This document shows, one piece after another, positions 1-9,500 of a stretch of 33,385 nt of DNA. Under the pieces are notes generated by a model. The model was not told the DNA's origin. It did not search any database and saw nothing but the letters and a program-made list of their open reading frames with translations. A program made the translations under genes and the position numbers. The stretch is taken from assembly GCA_008931825.1 (NCBI GenBank), contig QXVZ01000556.1, forward strand, positions 1-33,385, given 5' to 3'. Origin of the DNA: Phallusia fumigata. Lineage: Eukaryota > Chordata > Ascidiacea > Phlebobranchia > Ascidiidae. How positions within the stretch are numbered: the stretch's first letter is position 1; every line of letters begins with the position of its first letter.

Positions 1-3
1 CAG

Positions 4-3000
4 GTGGAGCCCATCATTCAGCCGGGAAACGAGCTCAATGTTCATCATATGTTGGTTTATCATTGCACTGATGACGCAAACATTGTAAGTTCGATAGGTG
101 CAGATATTACAGGCACTTTCGGTTCGGCACAGACCTGCAGATATCAGTCACTACGCCCGATCAACACTCCGATCCAAGCAGGAGAACACTGCCATGTCAA
201 GAAATTAACGCCACGACACTATAACACTGGGGGCGCCAAAGGGTGTAGCTGAAGCAGTAATCATTTACCACAAGTTGGAATCTCAGTCACAAATTGAATA
301 CCGTTATCATTTAATTGCTCGGGGCTCTACGAAACAATTGCTGCGTATGTACAGCGAAATATCACAACACAAGTCCAATTGCAAGGATGTTTTGAGACGG
401 GAAGAGCTTTGTAAGTTTCTAAAACTTTTTTTTCTAGACGCTTGTTAATGAGGACGCGAAATGCTACAGCAGCAACATGCCTGAGGATTTTCACAGCTGC
501 GGATTCGTCATTATTGCTTGGGCTATTGGAGGAGGGGTGAGTTAACAAAACCTGTTTGTTTAATTCATCTTTGTCAAATGGTTACAGCAATATGTATCAT
601 TTTTGTTTCATTTTGATTAAAAATCTAAATAAAAATTCTCCACCAGGCATTCCATTTTCCAAAGCACGCCGGGTATCCATTGGGAACTACAGACGCCCCA
701 AAGTACGTTGTATTAGAAACTCACTACGACAATCCAGAAATCAAATCAGGTTGGAGCGCTTCTTTTACATCTGTATATTTTTTCACTATCGCCATAGATC
801 AAAACTGTGCAAAATTGCATTGATTTCTACGAGATTTTAATTTCTTGTCGGTCAACCCCTTGCTTCAACAACAAATTTCTTAGCTCTCACAGAAACTTTT
901 GTCCCAAAACTTTTATTTTGTTTAAATTTCGGACTAAAACCAGTCGTTTAGGCGAAAAAAACTTACTCAACTCCACCTTATTTCGCGCTCTAGACATCGT
1001 CGATTCTTCGGGTTTACGATTCTACTACACCCCTGATTTGCGCACTCATGACTCCGGTATAATTGAGGTCGGTCATGTAGTTAATGGTTTTACTGACATC
1101 ATCCCTCCAAGCGCCGAAAGCTTCCTCGACTACGGCGAGTGCACTAGCAACTGCTTAGAAGCGGTAAGTGTGGTTGGTGTCCTGGTGTGTGATGAAAATT
1201 ACTGATTTTTTTCTTGCAGTACATGAAAGCGGAACGTCAGGACTCCTTGAACGTGTTTGGGGTTTTGCTGCACAGTCACTTACTAGGCCAGGCACTTACG
1301 CTAAAACACGTGAGGTAAAGACAAAAGTGTCATCATTATTTTTTGTTTGATTAAGGCTTACACTGGCCTCTTCTCTTTCAGGGATTCTAATACTATTGAT
1401 ACGAATTTTTGTAACAATGGCTTTGGCTAGTTAATAATTCCGATTTAAAAACATTGACGTCTTTCAGAAATGGCACAGAGCTTCCGTACTTGGCAAAGGA
1501 TTCTTCATACGATTTCAACTTTCAAGAGACCCGGTTCTTATCAGAAGAACGTGTGGTTAAACCAGGAGATGCAATGCAGATGGTTTGCAATTATAATTCC
1601 CATGAAAGAACTGAAGTTACACTGGTAAGTCGGTGACGTAGCTGAAAAATTAATCACTTTTAGCATAAACTTTAGCTAAAATATTTGTGACTGTTGTGTT
1701 TCGAGAGAACGTGGAAAGGCATTACCGAATAAACAAAACGGCGTGGGTGCAATTTGAACACGCGCACACAAATTCCTTTCCTGTTCGTCTGACTTACGCC
1801 ATAAGCTACAATATAGGACACAAAAACTGATTATTCTATCACGTCTCGAAAACACATTTCCATTGATATTTCGACTTGATGACGACATAAAATACTGGCA
1901 CTTCTGTTACAAGTTTTTTCACACAGATTTTTTCACAGCAAATTACGGCTCAATTTTCTGAAGGGCCTCATCGCCCTTCGAGTCTCAGTTCAAAAATTGA
2001 ACTATCAGTCACAACGATTTTGAAATAACGGACAAATAGTGGCCGTTTTAAATCTTAATAAAGGACAAGGACAAATAAAGCTGAATAAAGGATTGTCCTT
2101 TGAAATAAAGGACGGTTGATAACCCTAGTTCCACTGCAGGTTTTGATGACGTCGCTCTTGTTGTCGTTAACATATGCTTGTCGCTTAATAGCTCTTTGAG
2201 AATATTTTTTAATTTTTTGTTGCGTCCTCAGGGCGGATTGTCTACTAAGGAGGAGATGTGCCTTTCCTACGTCTATTACTATCCCAAGATGTCATTAGGA
2301 TTCTGCGAAACCGAGGCCGACTTTTATGAACTCCTACAGTACTTCGGGATCATATCAGTAAGGTACGATACTAAATCGTTTGAAAACTTTTCAACATTTG
2401 AAGTAAAGAATGTTGGAGTTGGATAATTCGCTTTGATCTGCGGTGGGTAACTACATGTTTTTTTTTTATTTGAAGCTTTATCGGCGAAGACGACGTTCCC
2501 GGTTTAAATAATTTGTTGGTCACACTTCCACCCGAGTACGCCAATCAAACTGTGCTGGAGGTTCTCAATTCAGTAAGTTACAGTGTCGGCTCCAAAAAGT
2601 CACAAAGTTACTTCTTAAACGTGCAAAAGAATAATGCGTTGGTGGGGATAATGTTTAATGAAATTAAGTAACTATGGCTACAAAGCAAATACATTTTTTG
2701 AATTTGGGTTTGCTTGCCACAAGGCAAAATCCTCTGTAGATGCTTTCCCCTAGTTTCTCGAAGGCTAATGACTACCCTGTATATTGGCCTAGTCTCAAAG
2801 TAGCCTTGTGCTGATAAACTACATTTACTAAACCTCAAGTAAACAACACTTTCGATCGAAAGGTTTACAACATTTTTTTCATTTTTTTCAGTTAAACTGG
2901 GATGAGGCATCGGCCGACGAATTCAGTGAAGATGCCAAATCAATGTTAAGGTCACAAAATTGTTATGGCACCAAGAAAGGTCCTCAAGGGGTTAGTAACA

Positions 3001-3513
3001 AACACATGCATTGCTGCATTACCATTAAACAAATAAGATTATTTACCCTGGTTGCAAACTCCTTTAACAGTGATGAGTACTTATTTCTCTTTGAAGTTTA
3101 CAATGCATGTGCAAAATCGTTTTGCTGTACCAAGTTTTTATAGCCGCATTTTTGGATTCCTTTGCCAAAAAGGAGTAACTACGACCGAAAGTGGTTTTGG
3201 TTTAAATTGGTGCCTTTACCAGGTTTTACGGAACTTACCAGCTTTGGAAATTGATGTTCCATACGTAGAAACCGCAACCAATTGCTCCGAAGCAGTTTCG
3301 GACACACCCACTGACCCCCCAACTGACACGCCAACCGACAACCCTTTGGCTACCACCCCTGGCCAAGACACAGCCACAACTATGCATATGACTACAACCA
3401 CAATCCCTGTACACGCAGAAGAGACGACAAGCTCTGCTGCGAAACTCGGTAGCATATATTCGTTTGTAGCTGTGTTTGTGTTGGCTGTCTTTCAAAATGT
3501 CAACGGAATCTAA
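4..3513 (+). CDS. Gene A: MOXD1/DBH-like copper monooxygenase, 3' part (exons 6-15)
   Basis: The window opens on a splice acceptor, so exons 1-5 (signal peptide, DOMON domain) lie outside. Exons read: 4-84, 438-536, 647-749, 994-1163, 1220-1314, 1468-1624, 2232-2362, 2476-2572, 2892-2990, 3223-3513; all junctions are GT-AG and keep one frame of 440 residues. It is the catalytic part of a copper type II, ascorbate-dependent monooxygenase, the fold that in DBH hydroxylates dopamine; MOXD1 substrates are not established. Visible copper ligands are the HHM motif (exon 6), the His of ETHYDNP (exon 8), H-S-H in exon 10, and the Met of EEMCLSYVYYYP (exon 12). The last exon encodes a Thr/Pro/Asp-rich stalk and a hydrophobic tail ending VFQNVNGI, consistent with a GPI signal or a tail anchor. 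It is very close to gene B in sequence and exon lengths, so it is a tandem paralogue. AATAAA signals at 3959 and 4042-4054 may end the transcript. Confidence 0.9.
2030..2130 (-). mobile_element. Possible MITE end in gene A intron 11
   Basis: Read in reverse it starts CTAGGGTTATCAACCGTCC and continues with repeated CCTTTATT units and an inverted AAGGACAA...TTGTCCTT pair (2061-2068/2093-2100). This resembles the ends of some hAT-like MITEs from memory; no target duplication was identified. Confidence 0.3.
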
Positions 3514-4520
3514 TTTGACTTCTAATTGTCGACTGCTGTTTAAACCCTATACTCGTTTACTGTTTTTTTATGTATCGCACATTTCAATTGTAGAAGCATT
3601 GTCTAATTAACGGCAGAAATATATGACTCACCTTTTAGAGCATATGCCTGATAAATAATGTTACACGTGTCTGTTAAGTTTGAGAATAACGTGCAGGTTG
3701 AGTTTAAACTGGTAGTGTAATGCTGCAGTGGCGTGCAGGAGCCACCTCTACAAGTGAATGATGAGTCAGAGAATGGCAAGACTGGAAGGCCTATGCAGAG
3801 CGCTTGGGCACCTTTAGCAGAGCCCCGGTACCTACAAAATTGCCACTATACCCCTGTCTACAGCCATTACTAATTGTCGCTTTAGGCAAGAAACAAACAA
3901 CACATTTGGAAAAACGCTTTGTCGAACAAACCTTTTTATTCGAAAACATATAGTGAAAAATAAAACATGGCAAATCAGAACATCAGCGTTTGGAATGCAC
4001 AAAAATCAAACCAAACAAACATTTACACAACATGAAATTACAATAAATAATAAAGAATGTGACGCAAGTTGGGAATATTATGCAACTTTGCTACATTTTT
4101 TCTGCATCCAAATAAACAAACAAGTGAAATGTTTTCACTTAAATCGCTTATTCTTATCCTGGATTTGGAGATGAGGGGAAGCTTTGTTTTGCTTCAATTA
4201 CATTTTAACTACTTGACAACACATACTTGTGCATTAAACAGCGACCACAGATTATTATTGTTCTTTATTAAAACATCAGTGATTTGCAGTTGCCTCACCA
4301 AAATCATTAAACTTAAGTTCACATTCCAGCTAGATTCGGTCACAAAAGATGCTTTGTTTTGTGTCAATACATTTTAACGATCTGACTTTACAGACTCATC
4401 GTGCCCTAGACACAATAAGAACCACAGCTTGTTATCACCCCCTAATAAACATAGGAACCTTGCTGAACTTCAACTTTACTTTGATGCAGTTATTTAAATA
4501 TTAGCTTGTGTTCGACCCTG
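3207..4520 (+). repeat. Allelic overlap block 1, copy 1 (copy 2 at 5053-6277)
   Basis: The sequence from TTGGTGCCTTTACCAG through the gene A last exon and 3' flank reappears after the N at 5052, with scattered substitutions and indels. Both coding and untranscribed DNA match, and the second copy is bounded by Ns on both sides. This fits an alternative haplotype contig better than a second gene. Confidence 0.8.
3514..4420. other. Intergenic DNA and 3' flank of gene A
   Basis: No gene is supported here. The first part resembles the 3' flank of gene B (shared TTTAAACC...TACTCGTT...ACTG stretch), showing that the tandem duplication included the 3' untranslated region. AATAAA hexamers occur at 3959-3964, 4042-4047 and 4049-4054. 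Most of this stretch recurs at 5315-6200 because of contig redundancy. Confidence 0.6.
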
Positions 4521-5051
4521 TGCCTGTAAAATTCCTCCATTTACGAATGTGTTTCGATTGTTCGTCACATGACTTCACAACCAAACCGGGAATAAATAGT
4601 TGTAATTTTGCATCACTGAATCCATTTGCAGCTCGTTTTGACCTGAGGAGGTTTGTTCCACCAGACACAAGTTAACCATGGTGAGGTTTCTGAAGCTTTT
4701 CGCTGTTTTGTGTTTTGTGAACTTGGCTCGGTGCCAACCCAACCCGACGGAAAGTTTCCCGCATCATGTGGTTCTCGATGCCGGCCAAGTTATGACGGTC
4801 TATTGGAATTTCGACGATACATTTATCACCTTCGAGGTAAGTAGCTCGATGGGTTTCATTTGTCAAAATAAGCGACGGTATGTTTTTCGAGACGAATTAA
4901 TATCATGTGTAGGTTAATATCAACTCTTCAGTTTCAATTTGTGCTAAGTCACACATTTGAAACATGTGTTTACTAATACACAAAAATGCTAATATTAAGC
5001 TGACATTGCACCTAAGTCGTCACAGTTCCATAACAGTATGAGTTTAGTTTC
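4421..5051 (+). repeat. Contig overlap block 2, copy 1 (copy 2 at 6279-6909)
   Basis: These 631 bases reappear at a constant offset of 1858, with no difference seen by eye. They include the gene B promoter and exon 1. Exact identity over non-coding DNA, with both copies ending at an N, shows that two contigs overlap here and were not merged. Confidence 0.85.
4678..4836 (+). CDS. Gene B exon 1, redundant first copy
   Basis: This is identical to exon 1 at 6536-6694: 53 codons starting MVRFLKLFAVLCFVNLARCQ (a signal peptide) and running into the first strand of the DOMON domain (VYWNFDDTFITFE), with donor GAG|GTAAGT. No exon 2 follows before the N at 5052. I read it as the end of one contig, continued by the identical sequence after 6279. 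Counting it as a separate gene would be an error unless long reads show two copies. Confidence 0.75.
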
Positions 5052-5052
5052 N
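5052..5052. other. Assembly gap (single N)
   Basis: A single N. The left contig ends inside gene B intron 1, and the right piece starts 16 bases before the gene A last exon. The order exon 1 then exon 15 is not a plausible gene and marks a misplaced redundant contig. Confidence 0.9.
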
Positions 5053-6277
5053 TTGGTGCCTTTACCAGGTTTTACGGAACTTGCCAGCTTTGGAAATTGA
5101 TGTTCCATACGTAGAGACCGCAACCAATTGCTCCGAAGCCGTTTCGGACACACCCACTACTGGCCAAGACACAGCCACAACTATGCACATGACTACAACC
5201 ACAATCCCCGTACACGCAGAAGAGACGACAAGCTCTGCTGCAAAAATCGCTAGCATATATTCGTTTGTAGCTGTGTTTGTGTTGACTGTCTTTCAAAATG
5301 TCAACGGAATCTAGTTTGACATCTAATTGTCGACTGCTGTTTAAACCCTATACTCGTTTACTGTTTTTTTTATGTATCGCACATTTCAATTGTAGAAGCA
5401 TTGTCTAATTAACGGCAGAAATATATGACTCACCTTTTAGAGCATATGCCTGATAAATAATGTTACACGTGTCTGTTAAGTTTGAGAATAACGTGCAGGT
5501 TGAGTTTAAACTGGTAGTGTAATGCTGCAGTAGCGTGCAGGAGCCACCTCTACAAGTGAATGATGAGTCAGAGAATGGCAAGACTGGAAGGCCTATGCAG
5601 AGCGCTTGGGCACCTTTAGCAGAGCCCCGGTACCTACAAAATTGCCACTATACCCCTGTCTACAGCCATTACTAATTGTCGCTTTAGGCAAGAAATGAAA
5701 CCTTTTCATTCGTAAACACAAGTCATGGCAAATCAGAACATCAGCGTTCGGAATGCACAAAAATCAAACCAAACGAACATTTACACAACATGGAATTACA
5801 ATAAATAATAAAGAATGTGACGCAAGTTGGGAATATTATGCAACTTTGCTACATTTTTTCTGCATCTAAATAAACAAACAAGTAAAATGTTTTCACTTAA
5901 ATCGCTTAGTCTTATCCTGGATTTAGAGATGAGGGGGAGCTTTGTTTTGCTTCAATACATTATAACTATTTCACAACACATACTTGTGCATTAAACAGCG
6001 ACCACAGATTATTATTGTTCTTTATTAAAACATCAGTGATTTGCAGTTGCGTCATCAAAATCCATAAAATAAAATTCACATTCCAGCCAGATTCGGTCAC
6101 AAAAGATGCTTTGTTTTGTGTCCATACATTTTAACGATCTGACTTTACAGACTCATCGTGCCCTAGACACAATAAGAACCACAGCTTGTTATCACCCCCT
6201 AATAAACAGTTGAACCTTGTTGAACTTCAACTTTACTTTGATGCAGTTATTCAAATATTAGCTTGTGCTAGACCCTG
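5053..6277 (+). repeat. Allelic overlap block 1, copy 2
   Basis: A redundant contig corresponding to 3207-4520. It differs by substitutions, by a 45-base coding deletion in the stalk, and by a shortened stretch near 5690-5725 relative to 3890-3970. Apart from the last exon at 5069-5314 it has no gene. Confidence 0.8.
5069..5314 (+). CDS. Gene A last exon, second haplotype (shorter stalk)
   Basis: Acceptor TTTACCAG, then 81 codons and TAG. It matches the gene A last exon at 3223-3513 almost throughout but lacks 15 residues of the Asp-Thr-Pro repeat in the stalk, and the stop is TAG instead of TAA. The flanking non-coding DNA also matches, so I treat it as an allele carried on a small redundant contig. 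A separate paralogue whose upstream exons were lost in the gap is possible but less likely. Confidence 0.65.
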   Translation, partial: VLRNLPALEIDVPYVETATNCSEAVSDTPTTGQDTATTMHMTTTTIPVHAEETTSSAAKIASIYSFVAVFVLTVFQNVNGI

Positions 6278-6278
6278 N
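6278..6278. other. Assembly gap (single N)
   Basis: A single N between the redundant contig and the contig carrying gene B. The sequence to its right (from 6279) repeats 4421 onward exactly. Confidence 0.9.
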
Positions 6279-6423
6279 ACCACAGCTTGTTATCACCCCC
6301 TAATAAACATAGGAACCTTGCTGAACTTCAACTTTACTTTGATGCAGTTATTTAAATATTAGCTTGTGTTCGACCCTGTGCCTGTAAAATTCCTCCATTT
6401 ACGAATGTGTTTCGATTGTTCGT

Positions 6424-6457
6424 CACATGACTTCACAACCAAACCGGGAATAAATAG
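6424..6457 (+). promoter_or_regulatory. Gene B core promoter: CACATGACTTCAC box plus TATA-like GGGAATAAATAG
   Basis: CACATGACTTCAC at 6424-6436 and GGGAATAAATAG at 6446-6457 lie 112 and 90 bases before the gene B ATG. The same pair occurs 109 and 90 bases before the gene C ATG. TGACTTCA resembles a CRE/AP-1 type bZIP site. Conservation of both boxes at the same distance, in otherwise diverged flanks, supports a shared promoter. Confidence 0.55.
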
Positions 6458-6535
6458 TTGTAATTTTGCATCACTGAATCCATTTGCAGCTCGTTTTGAC
6501 CTGAGGAGGTTTGTTCCACCAGACACAAGTTAACC

Positions 6536-9500
6536 ATGGTGAGGTTTCTGAAGCTTTTCGCTGTTTTGTGTTTTGTGAACTTGGCTCGGTGCCAACCCAA
6601 CCCGACGGAAAGTTTCCCGCATCATGTGGTTCTCGATGCCGGCCAAGTTATGACGGTCTATTGGAATTTCGACGATACATTTATCACCTTCGAGGTAAGT
6701 AGCTCGATGGGTTTCATTTGTCAAAATAAGCGACGGTATGTTTTTCGAGACGAATTAATATCATGTGTAGGTTAATATCAACTCTTCAGTTTCAATTTGT
6801 GCTAAGTCACACATTTGAAACATGTGTTTACTAATACACAAAAATGCTAATATTAAGCTGACATTGCACCTAAGTCGTCACAGTTCCATAACAGTATGAG
6901 TTTAGTTTCAAATCATTGAAGTAGTTTTATGTTCACTCTAAGGTTCATGGCAGAACAGAGGGCTGGGTTGGCATCGGCATTTCACCATCGGGAAGTATGG
7001 CAAACTCCGATATTGTGGTTGGTTGGGTGAAAAACGGAACAGCTGTGGTAACAGTGAGTACATGGTTTTGGGAAATACTGCAACGATTGACTACAATGAC
7101 TGCTATCATGACTGTCCGCTGCAAGAGGCAAATTTGAAAACCGACAGCTTTAAATGATCCAAATATCCTTTGAAAATAAGAGAAAATGATGTGGTTTTAA
7201 TATTTTAATTCACATTTTAACATTCTGATCGTTTTATTTCAGGATCGACACGGCAGGAGCTCCAATGATTACCCGCCTATTGACGCAAATATAGATATTG
7301 AGTTGTTGGAGGGAATGGAGGTCGATGGATACACTGTGATAAAGTTTCGACGTCTGCTCGTCACCTGTGACAGCGAGGACATCGATATAACGGTGTGAAT
7401 TAGTGGCCATGATTTGCGTACCTTCATTTTCGGCGATTGTTGAAAATTTCGCTCAGACCTGAAGTAGTTTTAACAGTCCCTAAGCAAATTTGTCCATAAT
7501 ACTCTGTTGGGTTTGGGCCAATTTTCTCATCAAATCTTGTTGGTGAAATCTAGGCCGATACTGTGCAAATGATACACGCCTGGGGGGTCGACGATCCTGT
7601 TGGGGATGATCTAGCATCTGGCGACTATCACGGAGCTACACACAGAGGTTAGCAAATGATGACATTACAAAAGCTCCTACAATAAAACAATAAAAAACTA
7701 CTGTATGTTCTTTCCTAAAATATACTTACTTGGTGCACTGGCTAGGTTGTTTTGCCATATTTTTTATTTTACCGCGACAAGTTACTTCAAGACAATGACA
7801 ACAGCGTTTGTCGAAACGTAGAAAATGTTTTGCTCTCAAGTACTGGCTTGAATCTTCTTATTGAGACTTTTTAAAACCATGTACTGTGTACCTAACTACG
7901 TTTGTATTCAATTTTAAGGGGTTAAAAGCATCTTGTTGCTAAACCCTGCCGGAAGTGACGAAAGCATGTTCCCTGAAGGTGAAACTCATCTAACCTTTGA
8001 CCTTGTCAACGATAAGTTTCATGTTCCAGCCATGGACACCTATTACAACTGTCTTCTATTAAAGATACCCGACATGGCAACAAAGCATCACTTGGTTAAG
8101 GTTTGTCGATCTTTGATTGCAATGATTGCCGCTGATCATTGTGCCCTTGTTGTTTACTCAGGTGGAGCCCATCATTCAGCCGGGCAACGAGCTCAATGTT
8201 CATCATATGCTGGTTTACCATTGCACCGATGACGCAAACATTGTAAGTTCGATAGGTATAAATGTGTCATAGTTTTGGTCGTGTGTTGGGCATCATTTGA
8301 CTGCAGACAATTTGTATTGCAAGGATGTTTTGAAACAGGGTTGTGCACATAAACTTTGCTAAGTTATTTTATTCACAGACCCTTGTCAATGAGACCGAGA
8401 GATGCTACAACCACAATATGCCTGAAGATTTTCAGAGCTGCGAATTCGTCATTATTGCTTGGGCTATCGGAGGAGGAGTAAGTTATTATAAATTCATTTG
8501 TTTTGTTCACATCTTTGGAAATGGTTAATATCTATTTTTGTTAGAATTAAAATCCAAATCAAACGTCTCTATTGCGCCAGGCATTCTACTTTCCCAAGCA
8601 CGCTGGGTACCCGTTGGGAACTGCAGACGCCCCAAAGTACGTTGTACTGGAAACTCACTACGACAATCCAGAATTTAAATCAGGTTGAAGCTTTTTGCTT
8701 AAATCCAAATAAATCGGTTGGGATTCAAAGCCTTTACGCATAACAAGATTTAACTAAACCCCGCCTAATTCCACATTAGACATCGTCGATTCTTCTGGTC
8801 TACGATTCTACTACACTCCTGATTTGCGCACTCATGACTCCGGTATAATGGAGGTCGGTCATATAGTTAGTGGTTTTACTGACATCATCCCTCCAAGCGC
8901 CGAAAGCTTCCTCGACTACGGCGAGTGCACTAGCAACTGCTTAGAAGCGGTAAGCGTGGTTGGTATGTAGAACGCCAGGTGTGAAATTGAATTTTTTCAC
9001 ACAGCACATGAAGGCGGAAGGTCAGGAGTCAATTAATGTGTATGCGGTTTTGTTGCACGGTCACTTACTAGGCAAGGGTCTCACGCTAAAACATGTGAGG
9101 TAAGGACAAAACTATCACTATCACTTAGGCTATTAGTTAACCATGCTTACTGTGATCAGTGCTCTTTTAGAAATGCTTGTCAAAAATTCTGATTTTATAA
9201 CAAGACAATTTTCCAGAAATGGTAGGGAGCTTCCGCACATAGCAAAGGAATCTTCATACGACTTCAACTTTCAAGAAACTCGATTCCTATCAGAAGAACG
9301 TGTAGTTAAACCAGGAGATGCAATGCAGTTAGTTTGCAATTATAATTCTCGCGAAAAAACGGAAGTTACATTGGTAAGTTGTTGACTTTGGCTGTAAGTT
9401 GTTGACTAACTTTGGCTAGAATCTCCGACTGGTGTGTCAAGATAATTTGGCAGTAAGATGCATTAATTTAACGCATGGGTGCAGTTTGAATGCGAAAACA

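Noticed and set aside
3216..3495. Minus-strand ORFs opposite the stalk exon
   Set aside because: They are antisense shadows of the Thr/Pro-repeat coding exon and have no splice or start support.
4678..5314. A short two-exon gene joining exon 1 (4678) to the last exon copy (5069)
   Set aside because: The N at 5052 lies between them, and both exons are redundant copies of parts of genes B and A.
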